A stretch of DNA of 64,000 bases, from NCBI RefSeq assembly GCF_002803155.1, contig NZ_NNBP01000025.1:1-64000 (forward strand), written 5' to 3'. The notes below the pieces were generated by a model. It made no database searches and was not told the DNA's origin. It saw nothing but the letters and a program-made list of their open reading frames with translations. Positions 1-8,918 of the stretch are shown here, in pieces (within the stretch, counting starts at the first letter, position 1; each line of letters begins with the position of its first letter). The translations under genes and the position numbers were made by a program. This stretch comes from Streptomyces sp. CB02959 (GTDB lineage Bacteria; Actinomycetota; Actinomycetes; Streptomycetales; Streptomycetaceae).

Positions 1-16
1 GATCTTCATGAGCCTT

Positions 17-733
17 CTAGGTCCTGTCGCCGCCGCGGCGGTCGTCCGCGCCCTCGCGGTCCGTGCCGCCGGGGCGCCCGTCCAGGTCCGGCAGTCCCGC
101 GGTGAGCGCCCGCATGCCGCGGGCGACCAGTTCCGCGGGGCCGTGCGGGCCGTCCGGCCGCTCGTCGCCCGCGGCCCACTCCTCGACCGCGACCCGCATC
201 GCGGTGTTCGCGGCGGCCGCGGCCAGCCGCACCTCCAGCGGGCCGGCGCCGGTGAGGCGCGCCAGCACCGGCCGCAGCTCCTCCTCGGAGTCGTGGTGGA
301 CGCGGTGCCAGACCGCGCGCAGCGCCGGGTCGCCGGGCATCGCCCGCAGCAGCCCGCGGGTCCAGCGCAGCGCCTCCTCGGCGGGCCCGTCGGTGGGGGT
401 CAGGGCCCGGCGGGCGGCCTGCTCCAGCGCCGCCCGGGCCGGCGGCGCGTCCGGGCCCGCGGTGGCGGCGGCCAGGTCGTCGATCCACTGCCGGACGCCG
501 ACCGCGAGCAGCGGGGCCACCGCGTCCTCCTTGGTTCGGAAGTACCGGTAGAAGGTGCGCAGGGCGACCCCTGAGGCGCGGGCGATCTCGTCGGCGGTGA
601 CCCCGGGGCCGCGCTCCGCGAACAGGGCCGCCGCGGTGCGGGCGATCTCCAGTTGCGTCTCGGCCTTGCGGCGCTCGGTGAGGGAGGGACGCGCGGGGGT
701 GTGCGCGGCGGTGGTGCGCGGTGCGGTGGGCAT
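17..733 (-). CDS. TetR/AcrR-family transcriptional regulator
   Basis: A 238-residue protein with a TetR-type DNA-binding N-terminus (about residues 20-70). The helix-turn-helix reads DEIARASGVALRTFYRYF followed by the usual KED turn. The C-terminal ligand domain is Ala-rich and not diagnostic. It is divergent from the SDR gene at 872, with a perfect dyad at 782-796 between them, so it probably represses itself and that gene. The start is the ATG at 733; no strong ribosome site is visible, so translation may be leaderless. The ligand is unknown. Family call is firm from the fold signature; the target is inferred from position. Confidence 0.85.
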   Translation of the reverse strand: MPTAPRTTAAHTPARPSLTERRKAETQLEIARTAAALFAERGPGVTADEIARASGVALRTFYRYFRTKEDAVAPLLAVGVRQWIDDLAAATAGPDAPPARAALEQAARRALTPTDGPAEEALRWTRGLLRAMPGDPALRAVWHRVHHDSEEELRPVLARLTGAGPLEVRLAAAAANTAMRVAVEEWAAGDERPDGPHGPAELVARGMRALTAGLPDLDGRPGGTDREGADDRRGGDRT

Positions 734-781
734 GGGCCCAGCTTACGGAGCACAGTGGCGTATCGGCATGAAGTGCGAATG

Positions 782-796
782 TGGCACATCGTGCCA
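782..796. promoter_or_regulatory. Inverted repeat, candidate TetR operator
   Basis: Perfect 6-bp arms TGGCAC / GTGCCA separated by ATC, lying 49 bp upstream of the TetR start and 76 bp upstream of the SDR start. The size and location are typical of an autoregulatory TetR operator. The assignment is inferred from position only. Confidence 0.45.
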
Positions 797-871
797 AGTG
801 GGCGTACGGTGCGAACAGAGCCCCAAGAGGCACCCCGCCCCCAAGAGGCACTTCACGAACGGAGCAGGATC

Positions 872-1642
872 ATGAACCGCTTTGACGGACGCCGCGCCCT
901 GATCACCGGAGCCGGCTCGGGCATCGGCCAGGCCACCGCCCACCGGATCCTCGCCGAGGGCGGCCGGGTCGTCGCGGTGGACGTGGACGAGGCGGGACTG
1001 GCGGCCACCGCCGAGCGGGCCGCCGCGGACGGCACCGCCGACCGCCTGGAGACCGCGCGGCTGGACATCTCGGACGAGGCCGCGGTGCAGTCCGGCGTGG
1101 CCTCCGCGGTGGCGCACCTCGGCGGGCTGGACGTGCTGGTCAACGCGGCCGGCATCCTGCGCTCCGCGCACACCCACGCCACCACGCTGGACTTCTTCAA
1201 CAAGGTCGTTTCGGTCAACCTGACCGGCACCTTCCTGATGATCCGCGAGTCGCTGCCGGCCCTGCTGGCGGGTCAGGCGCCGGTGATCGTCAACTTCAGC
1301 TCCACCTCCGCGTCGTTCGCCCACCCGTACATGGCGGCGTACGCGGCCAGCAAGGGCGGCATCCAGTCGATGACCCACGCCATCGCCAGCGAGTACAGCA
1401 AGCAGGGGCTGCGCGCGGTGTGCGTGGCGCCGGGCTCCATCGCCAGCAACATGACCACCGGCCGCGGCCCGGGGCTGCCGGAGGACGCCGACATGAGCCT
1501 GTTCGTGAAGCTCGCCCCGGCCCTCGGCCAGGGCTTCGCCGGCCCGGAGACCGTCGCCGGCGTGATCGCGATGCTCGCCTCGGAGGACGGCGCGTTCATC
1601 ACCGGCACGGAGATCCGCATCGACGGCGGTACGCACATGTGA
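872..1642 (+). CDS. SDR-family NAD(P)-dependent oxidoreductase
   Basis: A 256-residue classical short-chain dehydrogenase of the FabG-like type. It has the TGAGSGIG nucleotide-binding motif near residue 12, NAAG near 90, a catalytic Ser in NFSSTSAS, and YAASK (Tyr/Lys). The C-terminus ITGTEIRIDGG is typical of the family. The ATG at 872 was chosen because GGAGCAGG lies just upstream, although the frame is open further back. The substrate cannot be told from sequence. The divergent TetR at 17-733 suggests induction by a small ligand. Confidence 0.9.
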   Translation: MNRFDGRRALITGAGSGIGQATAHRILAEGGRVVAVDVDEAGLAATAERAAADGTADRLETARLDISDEAAVQSGVASAVAHLGGLDVLVNAAGILRSAHTHATTLDFFNKVVSVNLTGTFLMIRESLPALLAGQAPVIVNFSSTSASFAHPYMAAYAASKGGIQSMTHAIASEYSKQGLRAVCVAPGSIASNMTTGRGPGLPEDADMSLFVKLAPALGQGFAGPETVAGVIAMLASEDGAFITGTEIRIDGGTHM

Positions 1643-1713
1643 CGGACCGGCGGCGGCCGGAATCCGACGGTCCGTGGGATCACCCGCGGACCGCGGGACC
1701 GTGAGAATGAGGG

Positions 1714-1767
1714 ACGGCGCCCCGTGCGTGCCGCGTCGGGAGGGGCGCGGCAGGCGCGGGGCGCCGT
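1714..1767. terminator. Bidirectional hairpin terminator
   Basis: An 11-bp perfect outer stem (ACGGCGCCCCG / CGGGGCGCCGT) contains a nested TGCCGCG / CGCGGCA stem. It lies between the convergent SDR (ending 1642) and DUF3533-like gene (ending 1786). There is no T-tract, as is usual in Streptomyces. Confidence 0.6.
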
Positions 1768-1785
1768 CGTCCGTCGTGCCGGTGC

Positions 1786-2859
1786 TCAGGCCGGCAGGTG
1801 CTTCTCGCCGCCGGCCGTCACGCCGCCGGCCCGCTCGTCGGCCGTCTTGTGCAGTGACGCCAGCACGACGGTGACCAGTACGCCGCCCACCGCCCAGGCG
1901 GAGAGCACCAGTAGCGGCCCGGTCAGCGCCTGGCCCCGGAAGTAGGCGATCGAGCGCGCCGCCCAGGTGCCGGCGCCCGGTGGCAGCGCAGGGCCGATCG
2001 CCCGCCAGAACGGCGGCAGCAGCGGATACGGATAGGCGCCGCCCGCGCTCGGGTTGCCGAACACCACGATCACCAGGATCGCCAGGCCGATGCCGATGAT
2101 GCCCAGCAGTCCCTGGAAGGCCAGGGTGGTGGCGCCCACCGCGAAGACGGTCAGCGCGCCCAGCCCCCACAGACCGAACAGGCTGCCGGGCAGCGCGTCG
2201 AGGACCGGGCCGACCACGAGCGCCCCGGCCAGTCCGGCGGCGATCGCGTAGAGCGCCAGCGCGGCCAGCCGGATGACCGCCCGCTGCCGGTTGGCCGGGC
2301 GTGCCCCGGCGCTGATCGCCAGGATCGCGGCGCACAGATAGCCGCCGACGCACCACCCCACGACCAGGTAGAAGGACGACAGGCTGCGGCCGTCGCCGGC
2401 GTCGGCCGGGATCACGTCCTCCGTGCGGACGGTCCGCCGCTGCTGCTTCTCGGCCGCCGTCACGACCAGTTCGACCGCCTGGGAGAGCGAGGCGCCGCCG
2501 CCGCCGGCGACCAGCAGCCGGTCGGTGGTGCCGCGCGGATCGACGATCAGCGCGGCGTCGAGGGTGCGGTCGTGGATCTGGCGCCGGGCGGCCGCTTCGG
2601 AGGCCACCGGGCGCGGGTCCAGCGGGGTGCCGGGCAGCCGGTCGAGCTTGTCGACCAGCTCCCCGCGGATCTGGGTGGGAGCGACCACGGCGAGTGGCAC
2701 CCGGTCCGGCTTCGGGCGGTGGAAGGCGCCGGCGTACGACGTGATGAACGCGACCATCAGGCCCAGCACCCCGATCACCAGGAGCGCCGCCCGGACCGTC
2801 ACCGCGCTCCGCACTTCCTGGGCGAAGGTGAGGCGGGTGCCGTCGTCGGTCGTGGCCAT
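1786..2859 (-). CDS. DUF3533-like / ABC-2-type membrane protein
   Basis: A 357-residue integral membrane protein. One membrane helix (about residues 25-43) is followed by an extracytoplasmic segment of about 120 residues, then about five helices (165-340). This is the arrangement of YhgE/Pip-like and DUF3533 proteins, which are related to ABC-2 permeases. No ATPase partner is adjacent. The upstream DNA (2881-2930) is unusually AT-rich for this genome and probably holds its promoter. The role is unknown; export or envelope function is a family-level guess. Confidence 0.7.
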   Translation of the reverse strand: MATTDDGTRLTFAQEVRSAVTVRAALLVIGVLGLMVAFITSYAGAFHRPKPDRVPLAVVAPTQIRGELVDKLDRLPGTPLDPRPVASEAAARRQIHDRTLDAALIVDPRGTTDRLLVAGGGGASLSQAVELVVTAAEKQQRRTVRTEDVIPADAGDGRSLSSFYLVVGWCVGGYLCAAILAISAGARPANRQRAVIRLAALALYAIAAGLAGALVVGPVLDALPGSLFGLWGLGALTVFAVGATTLAFQGLLGIIGIGLAILVIVVFGNPSAGGAYPYPLLPPFWRAIGPALPPGAGTWAARSIAYFRGQALTGPLLVLSAWAVGGVLVTVVLASLHKTADERAGGVTAGGEKHLPA

Positions 2860-2951
2860 GCGCCGCTCCGTTCTGGGATTCGCAGCTCTTCCAGGGGCTT
2901 TATATCCCTTTTGGGCAATATCTTCCGACCGGTGTGACCCCTGGGCGTGTG

Positions 2952-2969
2952 TTCGTACGGATGTTCGAA
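2952..2969. promoter_or_regulatory. LexA (SOS) box upstream of dnaE2
   Basis: TCGTAC-GGAT-GTTCGA at 2953-2968 differs by one base from the actinobacterial LexA consensus TCGAAC-N4-GTTCGA. The flanking T and A extend the dyad. It lies 78 bp before the dnaE2 start, a normal position for a damage-inducible promoter. This supports LexA control of dnaE2 and the downstream Y-family gene. Confidence 0.75.
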
Positions 2970-3045
2970 AGAAGCGTTATGGTGGAGGAAGCGAAACAAG
3001 GGACGCGAATACAGCCGGGGGGCGTATGAGGTGCAGGAGGTGCGG

Positions 3046-6000
3046 ATGCCCGAGTTCACGCATCTGCACACCGCTTCGGGCTTCTCGCTGCGCTACGGCG
3101 CCTCCCACCCGGAGCGGCTGGCCGAGCGCGCCGCCGAACGCGGGATGGACGCCCTCGCGCTGACCGACCGGGACGGCCTCTCCGGCGCCGTCCGGTTCGC
3201 CAAGGCCGCCGCCGCGGCCGGCATCCGCCCGCTGTTCGGCGCCGAACTGGCCGTCGCCGCAAGGGAACCGGCGCCCCGGCCCGCCGTCCGCCGCCGCACC
3301 CCGGTGCGCGGCGGCGCCTTCCTCGACGAGTCCGCCGCCCGCGCCGTCTTCCTGGCCCGGGACGGCGCCGCCGGGTGGGCCGCCCTGTGCCGACTGGTCT
3401 CGGCCGCCCACGCGGACCGCGGCGCGGGTCCCGTCCTCCCCTGGAGTGCCCTGGAATCCGCCACCGGCGGGCTGACCGTCCTGCTCGGACCGGACTCCGG
3501 GGTCGGCCGGGCGCTGACCGCCGGCCGCCCGGACCGCGCCGCGGAGCTCCTCGCCCCCTGGCGCGAACGGTACGGCGACGCGCTGTGCCTGGAAGCCGTC
3601 GACCACGGACGCCCCGGCAGCGGCCCCGGCTCCCTGCGGCTGGCCGCCCGCACCCTCGGCTTCGCCGTCGACCAGGGCGTCCGCGCCGTCCTGACCAACG
3701 CGGTCCGCTACGCCGACCCCGGCCAGGGCCCGGTCGCCGACGTCCTGGACTCCGCCCGCCGCCTGGTACCGGTGGACCGGCACCGCCCCGAGACCTGGGA
3801 CAGCGGCGAACGCTGGCTCAAGGACGCCGCCGCGATGGGCCGCACCGCCGAGCGGATCGCCGAGGCCGCCGGCTCCCGCCGCGACCTGGCCCACCGGCTG
3901 CTCGCCATGACCGAGGAGACCGCCGGGGAGTGCCTGGTGGACCCCCGGGGCGACATCGGGCTGGGCCGGATCCACTTCCCCGAACCGTCCCTGGTCGGCG
4001 CCGAACACCGCACCGCGGCCCGGGTGCTGCGCTCCCGCTGCGCCGCCGCGATGGTGCTGCGCGGCTACGACCGCGACCGCGCCCGCTGGGCCCGGCTGCA
4101 CGACGAACTGCACACCGTCGAGCGGCTCGGCTACCCCTCGTACTTCCTGACGGTCGCTCAGGTCGTGGACGACATCAAGGCGAGGGGGATCCGGGTGGCC
4201 GCCCGGGGCTCCGGCGCCGGGTCCCTGGTCAACCACCTGCTGGGCATCGCCCACGCCGACCCGGTCGAACACGGGCTGCTGATGGAGCGGTTCCTGTCCG
4301 GGCGGCGGTCCGCGCTGCCGGACATCGACATCGACGTCGAGTCGGCCCGCCGGCTGGAGGTCTACCACGCGATCTTCGACCGCTTCGGCGCCGAGCGGGT
4401 GGCGACCGTCTCGATGCCCGAGACCTACCGTGTCCGGCACGCCGTGCGGGACGTGGGCGCCGCCCTCGGCATGGACCCGGCCCGGGTGGACCGCCTCGCC
4501 AAGGCGTTCCCGCACATCCGGGCCCGGGACGCCCGCGCCGCGCTGGCCGAACTGCCCGAGCTGCGCGGCGTGCGGGAGGGCACCGACGAACGGCTGTGGC
4601 AGCTGGTCGAGGCGCTGGACGCGCTGCCCCGCGGGATGGCCATGCACCCGTGCGGGGTGCTGCTCTCCGACGCCACCCTGCTGGACCGCACCCCCGTCGT
4701 GCCCACCGGCGGCGCGGTCGCCGACGGCGTCGAGGGCCAGGGGGGCACCCCCCTGGCGATGTCCCAGTTCGACAAGGGCGACGTGGAGGACCTGGGGCTG
4801 CTCAAACTCGACGTGCTGGGCGTGCGGATGCAGTCCGCGATGGCCCACGCGGTCGCCGAGATCGACCGGGCCACCGGGGTCCGCCTCGACCTGGACGACC
4901 CGGCGCAGGTGCCGACCGGCGACCCGGCCACCTACGGCCTGATCCGCTCGACGGAGACGCTGGGCTGCTTCCAGATCGAGTCGCCCGGCCAGCGCGACCT
5001 GGTCGGCCGGCTCCAGCCGGCCACCTTCCACGACCTGGTCGTCGACATCTCCCTCTTCCGGCCGGGGCCGGTCGCCGCCGACATGGTGCGGCCCTTCATC
5101 GACGCCCGGCACGGCCGTACGGCGGTCCGCTACCCCCATCCCGACCTGGAGGAACCGCTGCGCGAAACCTACGGGGTGGTGGTGTTCCACGAGCAGATCA
5201 TCGAGATCCTGCGGATCATGACCGGATGCCGACGGGACGAGGCGGACGAGCGGCGGCGCGCCCTGTCGGACCCGGAGGCCCAGGGCCTGGTGCGCGACTG
5301 GTTCGCCCGGCGGGCCGCCGGCCGCGGCTATCCGCCCGAAGTCGTCGCGCACACCTGGGAGATCGTCGAGGCGTTCGGCGCGTACGGCTTCTGCAAGGCG
5401 CACGCGGTGGCGTTCGCGGTGCCCACCTACCAGTCCGCCTGGCTCAAGGCGCACCATCCGGCGGCCTTCTACGCCGGACTGCTCACCCACGACCCCGGGA
5501 TGTACCCCAAGCGGCTGCTGCTCGCGGACGCCCGGCGGCGCGGGGTGCCGGTGCTGCCGCTGGACGTGAACCGGTCGGCGGTCACCCACCGGATCGAACT
5601 GGTGTCCGGTCGGGAGGGTGCTCCGGACAGCTGGGGGCTGCGACTGGCCCTCTCCGACGTGTACGGAATGAGCCGGGCCGAGGCCCGGCGGATCGCGGAC
5701 GGCCGGCCCTACCGCTCGCTCCAGGACCTCTGGCAGCGGGCCCGGCCGAGCCGTCCGGTGGCCGACCGCCTCGCCCGGGTCGGCGCCCTGGACGCCTTCG
5801 GCGCCAACCGGCGGGACCTGCTGCTGTACCTCGCCGAACTGCACCACCACGGACGGCGCGCCCCCGACGGCCAGTTGGCGCTCCACACGGGCGACGAGGC
5901 GAGGGGGGCCGAACCGGTCGAGCCGGCCGGTCTGCCCGACCTCGGCGACGTGGAGCGGCTCAGCGCCGAGCTGGGCGTCCTCGGCATGGACGCCTCCCGC

Positions 6001-6594
6001 CATCTGATGGCCGACCACCAGGAGTTCCTCACCGAACTGGGCGCGGTGCCGGCCCGGCTGCTGCGCGACGCCCGGCACGGCGAGACGGTGCTGGTCGCCG
6101 GCGCCAAGGCGGCCACCCAGACCCCGCCGATCCGCTCCGGCCGCCGGGTCATCTTCACCACCCTCGACGACAGCACCGGCCTGGTCGACTGCGCCTTCTT
6201 CGACGACAGCCACGAGGCGTGCGCCCGGACCGTCTTCCACTCGTGGCTGCTGCTGGTGCGAGGCACGGTCCAGCGGCGCGGTCCGCGCAGCCTCAGCGTG
6301 GTCGGCAGCGCCGCCTGGAACCTCGCCGAACTGGCCGAACTGCGCCGCACGGGCGGCCTGGAGGCGGTCACCGCCCGGCTCGCCGCCGCACCGGAACCGG
6401 ACCGCGCCCCGCAGGACGGCACCCCGGCGGGCGCGCCCGCCCCCGGGCCCGAGCCCGCCCCCGCCCGCACCGGCCGCACCATCCGCCTGGAGACCGGCTA
6501 CGAGATGCACCCGTGGGCGGACCTCCAGCCGCCCGGTGAACGCGCCGCCACCGGCCGCAAGCTGTGGCACGCCAGCCCCGGGAGCGCCGGATGA
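3046..6594 (+). CDS. dnaE2: Error-prone DNA polymerase III alpha subunit DnaE2
   Basis: A 1182-residue C-family polymerase. The N-terminal PHP domain begins FTHLHTASGFSLRYGA. The palm shows GSGAGSLVNHLLGI and the catalytic PDIDIDVES near residue 424. FHEQIIEI is typical of the family, and an OB fold lies near residues 1010-1090. There is no tau-binding tail of the replicative DnaE1 type, and the length fits DnaE2. The ATG at 3046 follows a GGAGG-like site and begins exactly at the PHP domain, although the frame is open further upstream. In the known ImuA'-ImuB-DnaE2 system it performs SOS translesion synthesis. It overlaps the next gene by 4 bp (ATGA), so the two are translationally coupled. 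Confidence 0.95.
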   Translation: MPEFTHLHTASGFSLRYGASHPERLAERAAERGMDALALTDRDGLSGAVRFAKAAAAAGIRPLFGAELAVAAREPAPRPAVRRRTPVRGGAFLDESAARAVFLARDGAAGWAALCRLVSAAHADRGAGPVLPWSALESATGGLTVLLGPDSGVGRALTAGRPDRAAELLAPWRERYGDALCLEAVDHGRPGSGPGSLRLAARTLGFAVDQGVRAVLTNAVRYADPGQGPVADVLDSARRLVPVDRHRPETWDSGERWLKDAAAMGRTAERIAEAAGSRRDLAHRLLAMTEETAGECLVDPRGDIGLGRIHFPEPSLVGAEHRTAARVLRSRCAAAMVLRGYDRDRARWARLHDELHTVERLGYPSYFLTVAQVVDDIKARGIRVAARGSGAGSLVNHLLGIAHADPVEHGLLMERFLSGRRSALPDIDIDVESARRLEVYHAIFDRFGAERVATVSMPETYRVRHAVRDVGAALGMDPARVDRLAKAFPHIRARDARAALAELPELRGVREGTDERLWQLVEALDALPRGMAMHPCGVLLSDATLLDRTPVVPTGGAVADGVEGQGGTPLAMSQFDKGDVEDLGLLKLDVLGVRMQSAMAHAVAEIDRATGVRLDLDDPAQVPTGDPATYGLIRSTETLGCFQIESPGQRDLVGRLQPATFHDLVVDISLFRPGPVAADMVRPFIDARHGRTAVRYPHPDLEEPLRETYGVVVFHEQIIEILRIMTGCRRDEADERRRALSDPEAQGLVRDWFARRAAGRGYPPEVVAHTWEIVEAFGAYGFCKAHAVAFAVPTYQSAWLKAHHPAAFYAGLLTHDPGMYPKRLLLADARRRGVPVLPLDVNRSAVTHRIELVSGREGAPDSWGLRLALSDVYGMSRAEARRIADGRPYRSLQDLWQRARPSRPVADRLARVGALDAFGANRRDLLLYLAELHHHGRRAPDGQLALHTGDEARGAEPVEPAGLPDLGDVERLSAELGVLGMDASRHLMADHQEFLTELGAVPARLLRDARHGETVLVAGAKAATQTPPIRSGRRVIFTTLDDSTGLVDCAFFDDSHEACARTVFHSWLLLVRGTVQRRGPRSLSVVGSAAWNLAELAELRRTGGLEAVTARLAAAPEPDRAPQDGTPAGAPAPGPEPAPARTGRTIRLETGYEMHPWADLQPPGERAATGRKLWHASPGSAG

Positions 6595-7679
6595 GCCCGG
6601 CACCGGAACGCCCCGCCGCCCCGCCGCCCCCGGCCGGTGCCCGGCGGCCGCCCGGCACGCTGTACGTCCGCTTCCGGACCGCCGGAGACGAGCCGGTCGG
6701 TGCCGCGCAGTACGAGCAACTGCTCGGCCTGCTCGGCCAGTTCACCCCGGTCATCCGGGCCCTGCCGCCGGACGCCGCGCTCGCCGACGTCCGCGGCGCA
6801 CTGCGCTACTTCGACCGGGACGCGGCGGGCATCGCCGCGCTGATCCGGCTGCGCGCACTGGCCTGGCACGGCGTGCGGTGCACCATCGGCGTCGGCGGCA
6901 ACCCGCAGCTGGCCCGGATCGCGGCCCAGGACGCCCCGCCCGGCGGGATCCGGTCCGTGCCCGCCGACCCCCGGTCCGTCGCCGCCTTCCTCGACCGCCG
7001 CCCGGCCTCCGCGCTGTACGGCGTCGGGCCCGCGGCGGCCCGCGCGCTGTCCGCCTACGGGCTCGACAGCGTCGGCCGGATCGCCGCCGCCCCGCCCGCC
7101 ACCCTCCAGCGGATCCTCGGCGCCCGGACCGGCCGGGTGGTCTCCGAACGGGCCCGGGGGATCGACCCCACCCCCGTCACCCCCAACGCGGCCGCCCGCT
7201 CGCTCGCCGCCGAACACCGCTTCGCCCACGACGAACTGGACCCGGACCGCCGCCGCCGGGCGCTGCTCTCGCTCGCCGACGAACTCGGTGCCCGACTGCG
7301 GGCGAGCGGACAGGCGGCCCGCGCGCTGACCCTCACCGTCCGCTACGCCGACCGCTCCACCACGACCCGCACCCGGCGACTGGACGCGCCGACCGCGCAC
7401 GGCCCCGCACTGACCGCGGCGGCCTACGCGCTGCACACCGCACTCGGCCTCCAGCGGGCCCGGGTGCGGATGCTGGCCCTGCGGGCCGAGGACCTGTGCC
7501 GCGCCGAACGCGCCGCGCGCCAGCTGACCTTCGACTCCGCCGACGACAAGGCCCACCGCGTCGAAGCGGCCGTCGACCGCGCCCGGGCCCGCTTCGGCAC
7601 CGCGGCGGTACGCCCCGCGGCGGCGCTCGGACCGGCGGCCCCGGGGCCGGCCCGGCCGTCCCGCCCCGCGCGGCCGTAG
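6591..7679 (+). CDS. Y-family polymerase-like protein, probably inactive (ImuB-like)
   Basis: A 362-residue protein with the lower half of a Y-family polymerase. TIGVGGNPQLARIAAQ is the usual helix after the palm. A helix-hairpin-helix thumb reads LYGVGPAAARALSAYGL, followed by a little-finger domain. The usual D-x-D start (HVDMDAF) is replaced by YVRFRTAGDE, no S-I-D-E motif is seen, and the intervening region is about 60 residues too short. It therefore probably does not polymerise DNA but acts as an adaptor, as known for mycobacterial ImuB. It overlaps dnaE2 by 4 bp. No imuA'-like gene is present here. QLTFD near the C-terminus could be a weak clamp-binding motif. Confidence 0.75.
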   Translation: MSPAPERPAAPPPPAGARRPPGTLYVRFRTAGDEPVGAAQYEQLLGLLGQFTPVIRALPPDAALADVRGALRYFDRDAAGIAALIRLRALAWHGVRCTIGVGGNPQLARIAAQDAPPGGIRSVPADPRSVAAFLDRRPASALYGVGPAAARALSAYGLDSVGRIAAAPPATLQRILGARTGRVVSERARGIDPTPVTPNAAARSLAAEHRFAHDELDPDRRRRALLSLADELGARLRASGQAARALTLTVRYADRSTTTRTRRLDAPTAHGPALTAAAYALHTALGLQRARVRMLALRAEDLCRAERAARQLTFDSADDKAHRVEAAVDRARARFGTAAVRPAAALGPAAPGPARPSRPARP

Positions 7680-7996
7680 CGCCGCTCGGCGTACCGCGGG
7701 GGCCGTGCTCCTCCGACGCCGCCGGCCGGACGCCCGGGGCATCAAGTCCGCTGCCCGCGGGCGCCCTTGAGGGCAGTGCTGCCGGTCGCCTTCCCCGCTG
7801 CACGCAACCGGCGTTGCGCGCCCGGTCGTGCGGTGCGGATCGGGTGCGGTTTCCTTCACCGTCACGCCACTGGTACGCCCTGCTTACCCGCCCGTAACTT
7901 ACTTGGCAGTCACCACGTTGGCCCTTGCGATCCGGATCGCAGGTGACCGGCTCACGAAGCACTTCGGAAGCCCCTCACCCCCGCAAGGAGCATCGT
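7680..7996. other. Non-coding gap before the lipase gene
   Basis: I see no credible gene in these 317 bases. A 14-bp perfect palindrome GCGATCCGGATCGC lies at 7927-7940, about 57 bp before the lipase start, and may be a regulator site. AAGGAG at 7985-7990 is the lipase ribosome site. Confidence 0.5.
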
Positions 7997-8854
7997 ATGA
8001 AGCTGCGTTGGTCGAGACTGTGCGCAGTCCTCCCGGCGGCCGCCCTGGCTCTCGGACTCATCACGGCAACCCCCGCGGCGGCGTCCCCCACCGTCAGCAG
8101 CGGCTGGAACGACTTCTCGTGCAAGCCCTCCAGCGCCCACCCCCGCCCCGTCGTCCTCGTCCACGGCACCTTCGGCAACGCCGTCGACAACTGGGTCGGC
8201 CTCGCGCCCTACCTGGTCGCCCGCGGCTACTGCGTCTTCTCCCTGGACTACGGCCAGTTGCCCGGGGTCCCGCTCTTCTACGGGCTCGGCCCGATCGACG
8301 CCTCGGCGCAGCAACTCGCCGCCTACGTCGACCGGGTGCGGGCCGCGACCGGCACGGACAAGGTGGACCTCGTCGGGCACTCGCAGGGCGGCATGATGCC
8401 CCGGGTCTACCTGAAGTTCCACGGCGGCGCGGACAAGGTGCACACGCTGGTCGGGCTGGCCCCCGACAACCACGGCACCACCCTCAGCGGCCTGACCGAA
8501 CTGCTGGACCTCTTCCCCGGCGCCAAGCAGTACCTCGACAAGTTCACCCCGGGACTGACCGACCAGGCTATCGGATCCGACCTCCTGGCCCGCCTCAACG
8601 CCGGCGGCGACACCCTCCCCGGCATCCACTACACCGTCATCGCGACCAAGTACGACGAGATCGTGACGCCCTACACGTCGGGCTTCCTCAACGGCCCCGA
8701 CGTCCACAACGTCGTGCTCCAGAACCTGTGCGCGCTCGACCTCTCCGAGCACCTGGCCATCGGGACCGTCGACCGGATCGCCTTCCACGAGACGGCCAAC
8801 GCCCTCGACCCGGCGCACGCCACCCCCACCACCTGCGCCTCCGCCGCGAGTTGA
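7997..8854 (+). CDS. Secreted alpha/beta-hydrolase lipase (class 2 type)
   Basis: A 285-residue exported hydrolase. A signal peptide of about 30 residues ends in TPAAAS. The oxyanion segment VLVHGTFGNAV is near residue 52, and the nucleophile elbow GHSQGG near 126 carries the catalytic Ser. The acid and His follow in the C-terminal part (KYDEIVTPY, then SEHLAI). This is the usual arrangement of actinobacterial triacylglycerol lipases. Four Cys are likely to be disulfide-bonded outside the cell. The ATG at 7997 follows AAGGAG at good spacing. The gene is monocistronic and ends before a strong hairpin. Confidence 0.9.
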   Translation: MKLRWSRLCAVLPAAALALGLITATPAAASPTVSSGWNDFSCKPSSAHPRPVVLVHGTFGNAVDNWVGLAPYLVARGYCVFSLDYGQLPGVPLFYGLGPIDASAQQLAAYVDRVRAATGTDKVDLVGHSQGGMMPRVYLKFHGGADKVHTLVGLAPDNHGTTLSGLTELLDLFPGAKQYLDKFTPGLTDQAIGSDLLARLNAGGDTLPGIHYTVIATKYDEIVTPYTSGFLNGPDVHNVVLQNLCALDLSEHLAIGTVDRIAFHETANALDPAHATPTTCASAAS

Positions 8855-8861
8855 GCGCCGT

Positions 8862-8890
8862 CCCGGCCCGCGGTCGGCGCGCGGGCCGGG
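8862..8890. terminator. Bidirectional hairpin terminator
   Basis: An 11-bp perfect stem CCCGGCCCGCG / CGCGGGCCGGG with a 7-nt loop. It lies between the lipase and the convergent permease. Confidence 0.7.
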
Positions 8891-8918
8891 CCCCGGGCCG
8901 GGCGCACCCGTCCGCGGT

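Noticed and set aside
2977..6603. Very long open frame on the strand opposite dnaE2
   Set aside because: High GC removes stop codons from shadow frames. Its Gly/Arg/Gln-rich composition has no domain, and dnaE2 on the other strand is unmistakable.
7927..7940. GCGATCCGGATCGC palindrome as a strong operator finding
   Set aside because: Short GC-rich palindromes of restriction-site type are frequent here and no paired regulator is adjacent. It is noted only within the gap entry.
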